NCBI RefSeq assembly: GCF_900092025.1
Contig: NZ_FLTX01000008.1
Location: 1 to 64,000 of the forward strand
Length of the DNA: 64,000 bases
Direction: 5' to 3'
From: Xanthomonas bromi
Lineage (GTDB): Bacteria > Pseudomonadota > Gammaproteobacteria > Xanthomonadales > Xanthomonadaceae
Shown: positions 1 to 7,777 of the stretch, one piece after another
Layout of the letters: each line of letters begins with the position of its first letter
Numbering within the stretch: position 1 is the stretch's first letter
The notes under the pieces: model-generated
What the model saw: only the letters and a program-made list of their open reading frames with translations
Told to the model about the DNA's origin: nothing
Database searches by the model: none
Position numbers and translations under genes: made by a program

Positions 1-701
1 TCTACACCGCGCTGAGCCAGCTCAACACCTCCGACGTGAAAATCATCACCGTCGAAGACCCGGTGGAATACCAGATCGAAGGCATCAACCAGATCCAGGC
101 CAAGCCGCAGATCGGGCTGGATTTCGCCAATGCATTGCGCAGCATCGTGCGTCAGGACCCGGACATCATCATGATCGGCGAAATGCGCGATCTGGAAACC
201 GCACGCATCGCGATCCAGTCCGCGCTCACCGGTCACCTGGTGCTGTCCACGCTGCACACCAACAACGCGGCCGGCGGCATCACCCGTCTGCTCGACATGG
301 GGGTGGAGGATTATCTGCTCACCTCCACCATCAACGGCATTCTGGCGCAGCGGCTCGTACGCAAACTCGACCTGGCCAACGCCGAACGCTATGCCGCATC
401 TCCGGAGGAGATCGAACGCTTCAACCTGCGCCGCCTGCAGCCCGATGGCGAGATATTCCTGTATCGGCCGCGTCCCTCGGCTGCCGCACCCACCGGCTAT
501 CTCGGCCGCACCACCATCGTCGAATTCCTGGTGATGAACGACGAATTGCGGCGCGCGGTGATGCGCCGCGCCGGCATGGGCGAGATCGAACAACTGGCCC
601 GCCAGGCCGGCATGCGCACCATGTACGAGGATGGGTTGTCCAAGGCCTTGCGTGGGGAAACCACCATCGAAGAAGTCCTGCGCGTCACGGAGGATGCGTG
701 A
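1..701 (+). CDS. xpsE: Type II secretion ATPase XpsE (GspE), 3' part
   Basis: C-terminal part of the cytoplasmic hexameric ATPase that powers the type II secretion pseudopilus. The reading frame is open from base 3 ([15 protein letters not shown]), so the gene starts left of the window. Visible motifs are the Asp box ([10 protein letters not shown]), Walker B (IIMIGEMRD) and the His box ([12 protein letters not shown]). The zinc-binding tetracysteine segment usual in GspE proteins is absent: the stretch after LVRKLDL and the one before [11 protein letters not shown] contain no cysteine. It is followed by a 175-bp gap and then xpsF. Family assignment is secure; the 5' end is missing only because of the window edge. 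Confidence 0.97.
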   Translation, partial: YTALSQLNTSDVKIITVEDPVEYQIEGINQIQAKPQIGLDFANALRSIVRQDPDIIMIGEMRDLETARIAIQSALTGHLVLSTLHTNNAAGGITRLLDMGVEDYLLTSTINGILAQRLVRKLDLANAERYAASPEEIERFNLRRLQPDGEIFLYRPRPSAAAPTGYLGRTTIVEFLVMNDELRRAVMRRAGMGEIEQLARQAGMRTMYEDGLSKALRGETTIEEVLRVTEDA

Positions 702-830
702 TCGGTAGGGCCGCAGCAACGCGCGCAGCGCGCATCGGACCAACGACACGCCAGCACAGCAACCCGCTTGCTTCGCTGTGTGTGGACCTTGGCGCGTGCG
801 CGGTGCGGGCATCGCGCTGCGATGTGCTGC

Positions 831-863
831 TTCCGATTCCCGACTCCCGATTCCCGATTCCCG
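831..863 (+). repeat. GATTCCC heptad array between xpsE and xpsF
   Basis: Four head-to-tail heptads (GATTCCC, GACTCCC, GATTCCC, GATTCCC, at 835-862) lie just upstream of the xpsF start at 877. Related arrays occur at 11140, 53206, 55254/55366 and 58264/58385. All lie between genes, none inside a recognised gene. Here the array falls within what should be a polycistronic leader. Confidence 0.85.
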
Positions 864-876
864 GCCTTCCAGCCTG

Positions 877-2094
877 ATGCCCCTCTACCGCTACAAGGCC
901 CTGGACGCCCACGGCGAAATGCTCGATGGCCAGATGGAAGCGGCCAGCGATGCCGAGGTGGCGCTGCGCCTGCAGGAACAGGGCCATCTGCCGGTAGAAA
1001 CGCGGCTGGCCACTGGCGAAAACGATTCGCCGTCGCTGCGCATGCTGCTGCGCAAGAAGCCGTTCGACAACGCGGCGCTGGTGCAATTCACCCAACAGCT
1101 GGCCACCTTGATCGGGGCCGGGCAACCGCTGGATCGCGCGTTGTCGATCCTGATGGATCTGCCCGAAGACGAAAAAAGCCGGCGTGTCATCGGCGACATC
1201 CGCGACACCGTCCGCGGCGGTGCGCCGCTGTCGTCTGCGTTGGAGCGCCAGCACGGACTGTTTTCCAAGCTGTACATCAACATGGTGCGCGCGGGCGAAG
1301 CCGGCGGCAGCATGCAGGACACGCTGCAACGGCTTGCCGATTATCTGGAACGCAGCCGCGCGCTCAGGGGCAAGGTGATCAATGCGTTGATCTACCCGGC
1401 GATCCTGCTGGCGGTGGTGGGGTGTGCGTTGCTGTTTTTGCTCGGCTACGTGGTGCCGCAATTCGCGCAGATGTACGAAAGCCTGGATGTGGCACTGCCG
1501 TGGTTTACCCAGGCGGTGTTGAGCGTGGGCCTGCTGGTGCGCGATTGGTGGATCGTGCTGGTGGTAGTGCCGGGCGTGCTGGGCTTGTGGCTGGATCGCA
1601 AGCGACGCAATGCCGCGTTTCGTGCATCCCTGGACGAATGGCTGCTGCGTCAGAAAGTGGTCGGCAGCCTGATCGCGCGGCTGGAAACCGCACGGCTGAC
1701 GCGCACCCTGGGCACCTTGTTGCGCAACGGCGTGCCGCTGCTGGCGGCGATCGGCATCGCGCGGAATGTGATGTCCAATCTGGCCTTGGTGGAAGATGTC
1801 GCCAATGCGGCCGACGACGTCAAGAACGGCCATGGCCTGTCGATGTCGCTGGCACGCGGCAAGCGCTTTCCGCGGCTGGCGCTGCAGATGATTCAGGTGG
1901 GCGAAGAATCCGGCGCCCTGGACACGATGCTGCTCAAGACCGCCGACACCTTCGAACTGGAAACCGCGCAGGCCATCGACCGCGCACTGGCCGCGCTGGT
2001 GCCGTTCATCACGCTGGTGCTGGCCTCGGTGGTGGGGCTTGTCATCATTTCGGTCCTGGTACCGCTGTACGACCTCACCAATGCAATCGGCTGA
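877..2094 (+). CDS. xpsF: Type II secretion inner-membrane platform protein XpsF (GspF)
   Basis: A 405-residue polytopic inner-membrane protein of the GspF/PilC family; it forms the platform contacting the XpsE ATPase and the XpsL/M proteins. The start MPLYRYKALDAHGEMLDG is typical of GspF, so ATG 877 is preferred over an in-frame extension to 778 that would translate the heptad repeat. Two repeated GspF domains are visible (about residues 65-190 and 270-395), each followed by hydrophobic segments (about 165-190, 215-240 and 370-400). It is unusual in being separated from xpsE by 175 bp and from xpsG by 270 bp, while the later genes are tightly packed. Confidence 0.96.
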   Translation: MPLYRYKALDAHGEMLDGQMEAASDAEVALRLQEQGHLPVETRLATGENDSPSLRMLLRKKPFDNAALVQFTQQLATLIGAGQPLDRALSILMDLPEDEKSRRVIGDIRDTVRGGAPLSSALERQHGLFSKLYINMVRAGEAGGSMQDTLQRLADYLERSRALRGKVINALIYPAILLAVVGCALLFLLGYVVPQFAQMYESLDVALPWFTQAVLSVGLLVRDWWIVLVVVPGVLGLWLDRKRRNAAFRASLDEWLLRQKVVGSLIARLETARLTRTLGTLLRNGVPLLAAIGIARNVMSNLALVEDVANAADDVKNGHGLSMSLARGKRFPRLALQMIQVGEESGALDTMLLKTADTFELETAQAIDRALAALVPFITLVLASVVGLVIISVLVPLYDLTNAIG

Positions 2095-2364
2095 GAGCAG
2101 AGATCGACGCACCTGCACCGCGGTCCGGCGCGCGCAGCCAGCGCTCGGAATCGGCATGCACCGCCCGTACACTGCGCTTTCTACGCGCGCGCGGTGGCCA
2201 ACTGCCAACCTCGTGCAACGCCGTGCCAGCCACGCTTTCGACCGGGTAGCGTCTTCACAATTACTTTCCGGTGACCGCACACCCCCCATGCGGGAACCAT
2301 TGCAATGCCCGCCGTGTCAGCTATTGGCGGCAGCATCCTTCATCGACGTGCAAGGAAATCGTTC

Positions 2365-2796
2365 ATGATCAAGCGTTCCATCACCCGCAGTCCGTCGCGC
2401 GCAGGCCAGGCCGGCATGAGCTTGCTGGAAATCATCATCGTCATCGTGCTGATCGGTGCGGTGCTCACGCTGGTGGGCAGTCGCGTGCTCGGCGGCGCCG
2501 ATCGCGGCAAGGCCAATCTGGCCAAATCGCAGATCCAGACCCTGGCCGGCAAGATCGAGAATTTCCAGCTCGACACCGGCAAATTGCCGAGCAAGCTCGA
2601 TGACCTGGTCACCCAGCCCGGCGAAAGCAGCGGTTGGCTGGGGCCGTACGCCAAGCCGGCCGAACTCAACGACCCGTGGGGCCACACCATCGAATACCGC
2701 GTGCCCGGCGATGGTCAGCCGTTCGAGTTGATGAGTCTGGGCAAGGACGGCAAGCCCGGTGGCAGCAGTTACGACGCGGACATCAAGTACCAATAA
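2365..2796 (+). CDS. xpsG: Major pseudopilin XpsG (GspG)
   Basis: A 143-residue major pseudopilin that polymerises into the periplasmic type II secretion pseudopilus. The prepilin signal is clear: a basic leader, then QAG/MSLLEIIIVIVLIG with glutamate at position 5 of the mature protein. The C-terminal GspG segment with DPWGHTIEYRVPG and the Ca-binding-like GKDGKPGG loop is present. The start at 2365 is supported by AAGGAA upstream (about 2352-2357); a longer frame to 2305 would bury the prepilin leader. A 270-bp gap upstream leaves room for a separate promoter for this abundant subunit. Confidence 0.97.
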   Translation: MIKRSITRSPSRAGQAGMSLLEIIIVIVLIGAVLTLVGSRVLGGADRGKANLAKSQIQTLAGKIENFQLDTGKLPSKLDDLVTQPGESSGWLGPYAKPAELNDPWGHTIEYRVPGDGQPFELMSLGKDGKPGGSSYDADIKYQ

Positions 2797-2805
2797 GTCC
2801 TCGCC

Positions 2806-3315
2806 ATGCGCGTTGCGTGTCAGCCGTTGCGTCACCCGCGTGGAGTGGTCGGTCCTGGTCGGGCACGCACGCGTGGCACCTCGTTGCTGGAGATGCTGCT
2901 GGTCATCGCGTTGATCGCCATTGCCGGCGTGCTCGCCGCCGCGGCATTGAACGGCGGCATCGACGGCATGCGCCTGCGCACCGCCGGCAAGGCGATCGCC
3001 TCGCAGCTGCGCTATACGCGGACCCAGGCGATTGCCACCGGCACGCCGCAGCGGTTTTTGATCGACCCGCAGCAGCGTCGCTGGGAAGCACCCGGCGGCC
3101 ATCACGGCGATCTGCCGCCTTCGCTGGAAGTGCGCTTCACCGGCGCGCGCCAAGTGCAATCGCGGCAGGACCAGGGGGCGATCCAGTTCTTTCCGGATGG
3201 CGCCTCCACCGGCGGGCGCATCGATCTGCAGGTCAAGGACGCCAGATGGCGTGTGGACGTAGGCTGGATCACCGGCGAGGTGCGTTCGGGCCCCTTGCGG
3301 ACGCCACCGCCATGA
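2806..3315 (+). CDS. xpsH: Minor pseudopilin XpsH (GspH)
   Basis: A 169-residue minor pseudopilin of the type II secretion pseudopilus tip complex. The leader is rather long (about 24 residues, ending RTRG) and is followed by the prepilin peptidase site and hydrophobic helix TSLLEMLLVIALIAIAGVL with the conserved Glu5. The remainder is the GspH globular domain (arginine-rich, ending in the DARWRVDVGWITGEVR region). It starts 9 bp after xpsG and its stop codon overlaps the xpsI start (ATGA), indicating translational coupling. Confidence 0.94.
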   Translation: MRVACQPLRHPRGVVGPGRARTRGTSLLEMLLVIALIAIAGVLAAAALNGGIDGMRLRTAGKAIASQLRYTRTQAIATGTPQRFLIDPQQRRWEAPGGHHGDLPPSLEVRFTGARQVQSRQDQGAIQFFPDGASTGGRIDLQVKDARWRVDVGWITGEVRSGPLRTPPP

Positions 3316-3728
3316 GGCGCCAGCGCGGTTACACCTTGATCGAAGTGATCGTCGCCTTCGCGTTGCTGGCGTTGGCGCTGAGCCTGTTGCTGGGGTCGTT
3401 GTCCGGCGCCGCACGCCAGGTGCGCGCGGCAGACGAAAGCACGCGCGCCACGCTGCACGCGCAATCGCTGCTGGCCGTGCAAGGTATCGACAAGCCGCTG
3501 GAGCCCGACCAGCAGCAGGGTCGCTTCGAAGACGGCCACTTTCGCTGGTCGATGGATATCCGTCCGTACGACGAACCGCGGCGCAACCCGCAGGCGCCGA
3601 TGTCGCCCGGCGCGCACCGCCTGCTGCAATTGACCCTGGTCGTGCGCTGGGGCGAGCAGCCCAATCAGGTGCTGCAATGGCGCACGTTACGACTGGTGGC
3701 CGCCAACAAGCAGGGTAGCCCGCCATGA
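3312..3728 (+). CDS. xpsI: Minor pseudopilin XpsI (GspI)
   Basis: A 138-residue minor pseudopilin that nucleates the pseudopilus tip with GspJ and GspK. The short leader MRRQRG is followed by YTLIEVIVAFALLALALSLL, with Glu5 after the prepilin cleavage glycine. ATG 3312 overlaps the xpsH stop, and the stop at 3728 overlaps the xpsJ start, so the open frame reaching far upstream (2634) is a shadow. Length fits the GspI family. Confidence 0.94.
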   Translation: MRRQRGYTLIEVIVAFALLALALSLLLGSLSGAARQVRAADESTRATLHAQSLLAVQGIDKPLEPDQQQGRFEDGHFRWSMDIRPYDEPRRNPQAPMSPGAHRLLQLTLVVRWGEQPNQVLQWRTLRLVAANKQGSPP

Positions 3729-4360
3729 ACCGGTCGCGCAGCGCGGGCTTTACCCTGATCGAAGTGTTGCTGGCCACGATGTTGCTGGTCGGCGGGCTGG
3801 CATTGGCGTTCGCCACCTTGCGCTCGGCCAGTGCCGTGAGTCAGCGCGGCGAAGCGATCGCACAACGCAGCGAGCGTGTGCGTGCGGTGGAAGAATTCCT
3901 GCGGCGGCGCTTGGCCGCAGCGTTACCGATCACCATGGGCATCGATCAGCAAAGTCAGCAGCCGATCCTGTTCATCGGTGAGCCGCAGCGCCTGCGCTTT
4001 GCCGCGGACGTGCCGGATTACCTGGGCCGCGGCGGGCCCTATCTGCACGACCTGTCGGTGACCGGCGATGGCGATCAACGCAACCTGCTGATTGCGTTAA
4101 CCATGCTGCAATCCGGCAAGTCGATCGAAGAGAGCAGCCCGCTGCCGCCGGAGACACTTGCCGCAGGCGTGCAGCAGGTGAGTTTTCGTTATCGCGGCAT
4201 GGATCCGCAAAACGGCCGGCTGAGCGCGTGGCTGCCGCAGTGGGAATGGCACGACCGCCTGCCGTTGATGGTGCGGATCGAGATCCGCAGCGACGATGCT
4301 GCATGGCCGCCGATGGTGGTGGCATTGCCGCAATCCAGCAACCCCGGGGCAGGGCAATGA
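3725..4360 (+). CDS. xpsJ: Minor pseudopilin XpsJ (GspJ)
   Basis: A 211-residue minor pseudopilin (GspJ) of the tip complex. The leader MNRSRSAG is followed by [21 protein letters not shown] with Glu5. The C-terminal globular domain contains the GspJ-like run ending in [20 protein letters not shown]. The start codon overlaps the stop of xpsI (ATGA) and its stop overlaps xpsK in the same manner. Confidence 0.93.
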   Translation: MNRSRSAGFTLIEVLLATMLLVGGLALAFATLRSASAVSQRGEAIAQRSERVRAVEEFLRRRLAAALPITMGIDQQSQQPILFIGEPQRLRFAADVPDYLGRGGPYLHDLSVTGDGDQRNLLIALTMLQSGKSIEESSPLPPETLAAGVQQVSFRYRGMDPQNGRLSAWLPQWEWHDRLPLMVRIEIRSDDAAWPPMVVALPQSSNPGAGQ

Positions 4361-5208
4361 GCCGCTCGCGCGGCGCCGCGCTGGTGTTGGTGTTGTGGTT
4401 GATCGCGCTCCTCACCGCGATGATCGGCGCGTTTGCGCTGACCGCGCACGTGGAGGCCTTGCAGGGCAGCATGTTGCGCAACGGTGCGCAGGCGCAGGAA
4501 TACGCGCGCGCTGGTCTGGAATACGCAGTATTTCGCCTGCAAGACGCCGACACCCAGGCACGCTGGCGCGCAGACGGCCGGCGCTATCGCTGGCAGATGG
4601 ACGATGCCAGCGTGGAGATTCGTATCACCGATGAAAGCGGCAAGGTGGATCTGAACATGGCCGAGCCCACCCTGCTGGCCGGTCTGGTGCGGGCGGTGGG
4701 GGGCGAGCAGGCCAGTGCCGGGCGCATCGCCGGTGCCATCGTCGATTGGCGCGATGGCGATTCGTTGAGCCAGCCGGGCGGTGGCGCGGAAGATCGCGAT
4801 TACGCCGATGCCGGGCTGCCGTATGGCGCAAAAGACAGCCCATTCGAAACGCTGGGCGAACTGCGCCTGGTGCTGGGTATCGATAGCGAGCTGTATCGCA
4901 AGCTGTTGCCCAATGTCACGCTGTATAGCGGTCGTTCGCGGCCTGAAGCGCGTTTTGCGCCCGCTCCGGTGCTCACCGCGATGGGGCTGGATGCGCAGCA
5001 ATTGCTGGCCCAGCGTGACGCGCCGCTGGGTTTGCCGGGCAGCGAGGCGACGGTTGGTGGCTCGGGCACTTATAGTATCGAGAGCCGAGCGCGACTGAGT
5101 CAGGGACGCGAGGCTGTGTTGCGGGCGGTGGTGTCGACCAGCGCGTCTGCATTACCAGGGGCGGCCTATACCGTGTTGCGTTGGGAAGAGGGAGCAGCAG
5201 TGCAATGA
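4357..5208 (+). CDS. xpsK: Minor pseudopilin XpsK (GspK)
   Basis: A 283-residue GspK, the largest minor pseudopilin and the tip-capping subunit. After the leader MSRSRG the hydrophobic helix [20 protein letters not shown] lacks Glu5, as expected for GspK. The domain with [19 protein letters not shown] and IVDWRDGD is a helix-hairpin-helix-like GspK signature. Start 4357 is chosen because it carries the prepilin leader and overlaps the xpsJ stop; the upstream extension to 4228 would hide the leader. Confidence 0.95.
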   Translation: MSRSRGAALVLVLWLIALLTAMIGAFALTAHVEALQGSMLRNGAQAQEYARAGLEYAVFRLQDADTQARWRADGRRYRWQMDDASVEIRITDESGKVDLNMAEPTLLAGLVRAVGGEQASAGRIAGAIVDWRDGDSLSQPGGGAEDRDYADAGLPYGAKDSPFETLGELRLVLGIDSELYRKLLPNVTLYSGRSRPEARFAPAPVLTAMGLDAQQLLAQRDAPLGLPGSEATVGGSGTYSIESRARLSQGREAVLRAVVSTSASALPGAAYTVLRWEEGAAVQ

Positions 5209-6326
5209 CCGCATGGCGGGATACCTTGGGTCGTATCGGCGTACGCGCCATGCCGGGAGCCGGAGGCTTCTGGCGTTGGTGGCAACAATCGCTGCTGGCC
5301 TGGCTGCCGCAGCGCTGGCAATGGCAGCTGGGTCTGTCGCAGGCACGCCTCTTGTTGCAACAGGACGGCGACACGCTGCAGTTGCTGCGCCAGCGCGATC
5401 ACAGCTGCGACAACGTCGCCAGCCTGCCGTGGCCGGTGCATCCGCAGGAAGTGAATGGCCTGTTGCCGACCGCGCTGGAGGGCCTGCCGCGGCATTGGCT
5501 ATTGCCGGCCGCGCACGCGCTGCGTCGGCCATTGCGGCTGCCTGCAGCGGCGGCGGCGCGCCTGCAGGATGTGGCGCGGTTCGAGATCGATCGGCAAACC
5601 CCGTTCACCGCCGACCAGGTGTATTTCGATGCGCGGGTGCTCGACGTGCGCGAAGACGGCCAGCTCGATGCCGAACTGGTGGTGGTGCCGCGACGCATGA
5701 TCGATGGCGCCGTCGGCGTGCCGGACGCATGGAATAGCGTGCTGTCGGGCATCGATGTGGCCGACGCCAACGGCCTGCCGTTGGGCGTCAACCTGCTGCC
5801 GCCGGCGCGCCGCCTGCGCCGCAGCGACCCGATGCAGCGCTGGAATCTGTTGCTCACCGCCGCCGCGCTGGTGTTGCTGGCCGTGGCCGGCTGGCTGCTG
5901 CTCGATAATCGTCGGCAGGCCGCCGACGATCTGCGCGCCAAGGTGCAGGCCAATGCCGCGCGCGCGCGCCAGGTCGCTGCCGAACGCCAGCAATTGCTGG
6001 ATCTGGTCGAAGGCGCGCGGTTCTTCCAGCAGCAACGCGCCACCCGCCCGACCTCGGTGGAGATCTGGGATGAGTTGAGCCGGCGTCTGCCCGGTGGCAC
6101 CTATCTGGAAAAATTCTCGGTCGAAGGCGGGCAGCTGCAGTTGATCGGCTTGAGCAACGAAGCCTCCTCGCTGGTACGCCGTCTGGAAGGCTCGCCGCTG
6201 TGGCGCACGCCCTCGCTGACCGGCGTGCTGCAGAGCGATGCCGGCCGCAATGTCGACCGCTTCACCATCACCGCCGAGCTTGCCGGCCCCGACGCGAAGG
6301 AGGCGGCCGATGCCACGCAGCGTTAA
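5205..6326 (+). CDS. xpsL: Type II secretion assembly protein XpsL (GspL)
   Basis: A 373-residue bitopic inner-membrane protein linking the XpsE ATPase to the periplasmic part. The N-terminal cytoplasmic actin-like GspL domain (to about residue 205) is followed by a basic stretch, one transmembrane segment ([21 protein letters not shown], about 214-234) and a periplasmic ferredoxin-like domain. The start overlaps the xpsK stop (ATGA). The 3' end overlaps xpsM by 17 bp. Confidence 0.93.
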   Translation: MTAWRDTLGRIGVRAMPGAGGFWRWWQQSLLAWLPQRWQWQLGLSQARLLLQQDGDTLQLLRQRDHSCDNVASLPWPVHPQEVNGLLPTALEGLPRHWLLPAAHALRRPLRLPAAAAARLQDVARFEIDRQTPFTADQVYFDARVLDVREDGQLDAELVVVPRRMIDGAVGVPDAWNSVLSGIDVADANGLPLGVNLLPPARRLRRSDPMQRWNLLLTAAALVLLAVAGWLLLDNRRQAADDLRAKVQANAARARQVAAERQQLLDLVEGARFFQQQRATRPTSVEIWDELSRRLPGGTYLEKFSVEGGQLQLIGLSNEASSLVRRLEGSPLWRTPSLTGVLQSDAGRNVDRFTITAELAGPDAKEAADATQR

Positions 6327-6963
6327 GCGCGATCGCTGGATCGCTTTGGGTCTGCTGTTGCTGGTGATCGGCGTGGCCTATCTGGTGTTGGTGCACCCGT
6401 GGTTCACCCAACCGATGATCGCGGTGCAGGACGACCTGCAAGCGCTGCGCGAGCGCGAACTGCGCGTGCGCGTGCAATTGCAGCAGGCGCCGGAAGTCAG
6501 CAAACGGCTGCGGCAGGCGCGACAGACGCTGGAAAGCCGCCCGGGCTTCCTGCCGGAAACCTCGGCCGAACTCGCCTCTGCCGGCCTCGTGCAGCGGCTG
6601 GAGCGCGCGGTGGTGGAAGCCAGCCCCGGCAACCGCAGCTGCGCCATCAGCAACCGTTCGCCGTTGCAGCCGGAGAGCAAGAACCGCTTCACCCGCGTGG
6701 CGGTGCAGGTGCGCCTGCGCTGCGGCACGCCGGAGCTCGCCTCGGTGTTGTACAGCCTGGAAAACGGCACCCCGCGGCTGTTCGTGGACAACCTCAACGT
6801 GATGGCGCAGCGCTACCAGCTCTCGCCCACCGAGAGCGGCAACGGCCTGGATATCGCCTTCGAACTGGCCGGCTATCTGCGCCCGGGCGCCAGCGCCGCG
6901 CCGCTGAACACCGAGGCCGCACCTGCCGCCCCCAACGCCGCGGGGGCCAGCAATGCGCCTTGA
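6310..6963 (+). CDS. xpsM: Type II secretion protein XpsM (GspM)
   Basis: A 217-residue bitopic inner-membrane protein of the GspM type that partners XpsL and stabilises it. The short basic N-terminus MPRSVKRDR precedes one transmembrane segment (WIALGLLLLVIGVAYLVLV), then a coiled-coil-prone stretch (residues about 35-80) and a periplasmic ferredoxin-like domain. The C-terminus is Ala/Pro-rich. Overlaps with xpsL (17 bp) and xpsN (11 bp) argue for co-translation. Confidence 0.9.
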   Translation: MPRSVKRDRWIALGLLLLVIGVAYLVLVHPWFTQPMIAVQDDLQALRERELRVRVQLQQAPEVSKRLRQARQTLESRPGFLPETSAELASAGLVQRLERAVVEASPGNRSCAISNRSPLQPESKNRFTRVAVQVRLRCGTPELASVLYSLENGTPRLFVDNLNVMAQRYQLSPTESGNGLDIAFELAGYLRPGASAAPLNTEAAPAAPNAAGASNAP

Positions 6964-7777
6964 CATGATCGGCCTGCGCACCTGGTTGCTGGCCACCGTC
7001 GTCGGTTGGGCACTGCTGGTGTGCGTGCTGGCCATCGCCGGGTTGGGCAAGCGCGTCGAGCTGCTGCCCGACGACCCGGCGCTGGTGCAGCGCCTGCCCA
7101 CATTGCCGGCACCGGCACCGGAGCGTCTGGGCGCGTTCGAAAAATATTCGGAAATTGCCGCGCATCCCGCATTTGCCGAAGACCGCCTGCCGCATCCGTT
7201 CTTCCTGTCCGGCAACGATGGCGGCAGCGCCGCTTCCACGGTGCGCCTGACCGGTGTGCTGCTGACCGATACCTTCAAGATGGCCACGCTGACCCTGGAC
7301 CCGCAGGATTCGGTACGCGTGCAGCTGGGCGGCGACGCGGTCAAGGGCTGGCGCCTGCTCGCCTTGCAGCCGCGCAGCGCAACCATCGAAGGCCCCAGCG
7401 GCACGCAAACGCTGGAATTGCGCGTGTTCAACGGCCAGGGCGGGCAGCCGCCGACGGCCAATACCGCTGCGCGCGGTACGGCGGGCGCGCTCCCGTCAAT
7501 GCCGTCGACCGATGCCGCGGCGGGCACGCAACCACAGCAACAGCAGCAACCTCAACCTCAACCGCAGCAACCGCAGCAACCACAAGTCGCCACGCCTGCG
7601 CAGCAATCCAGTGGACAAACCCCGCCGACGGTGGCACCGCAGCGCAGCGACGGCGCGCAGGAAGCCCCACGCCCCTCCGACGATCAGATGCGTGCCATCC
7701 GCGAACGCATCGAAGCCCGACGCCGCCAGCTGCAACAGCAGCGCCAGAGCGGCTCTACCCCCGGTCAGACCCAATGA
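6953..7777 (+). CDS. xpsN: Type II secretion protein XpsN (GspC/N-like connector)
   Basis: A 274-residue bitopic protein with an N-terminal transmembrane segment (WLLATVVGWALLVCVLAIAGL), a periplasmic homology-region-like domain (about residues 75-150, with VRLTGVLLTDTFKMATLTL) and a long low-complexity tail rich in Gln and Pro (about 183-215). In Xanthomonas XpsN plays the GspC-like role of linking XpsL/M to the secretin XpsD. ATG 6965 is an alternative start four codons in. The stop overlaps the xpsD start (ATGA). Confidence 0.88.
   Translation: MRLDMIGLRTWLLATVVGWALLVCVLAIAGLGKRVELLPDDPALVQRLPTLPAPAPERLGAFEKYSEIAAHPAFAEDRLPHPFFLSGNDGGSAASTVRLTGVLLTDTFKMATLTLDPQDSVRVQLGGDAVKGWRLLALQPRSATIEGPSGTQTLELRVFNGQGGQPPTANTAARGTAGALPSMPSTDAAAGTQPQQQQQPQPQPQQPQQPQVATPAQQSSGQTPPTVAPQRSDGAQEAPRPSDDQMRAIRERIEARRRQLQQQRQSGSTPGQTQ

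Noticed and set aside
685-2289. Long minus-strand open frame opposite xpsF
   Set aside because: Arg/His/Gln-rich shadow with no recognisable domain; xpsF is certain.
7560-7620. Gln/Pro-rich stretch in xpsN as a frameshift artefact
   Set aside because: The frame stays open, and the tail continues to a stop that overlaps the xpsD start in the operon's usual ATGA manner.
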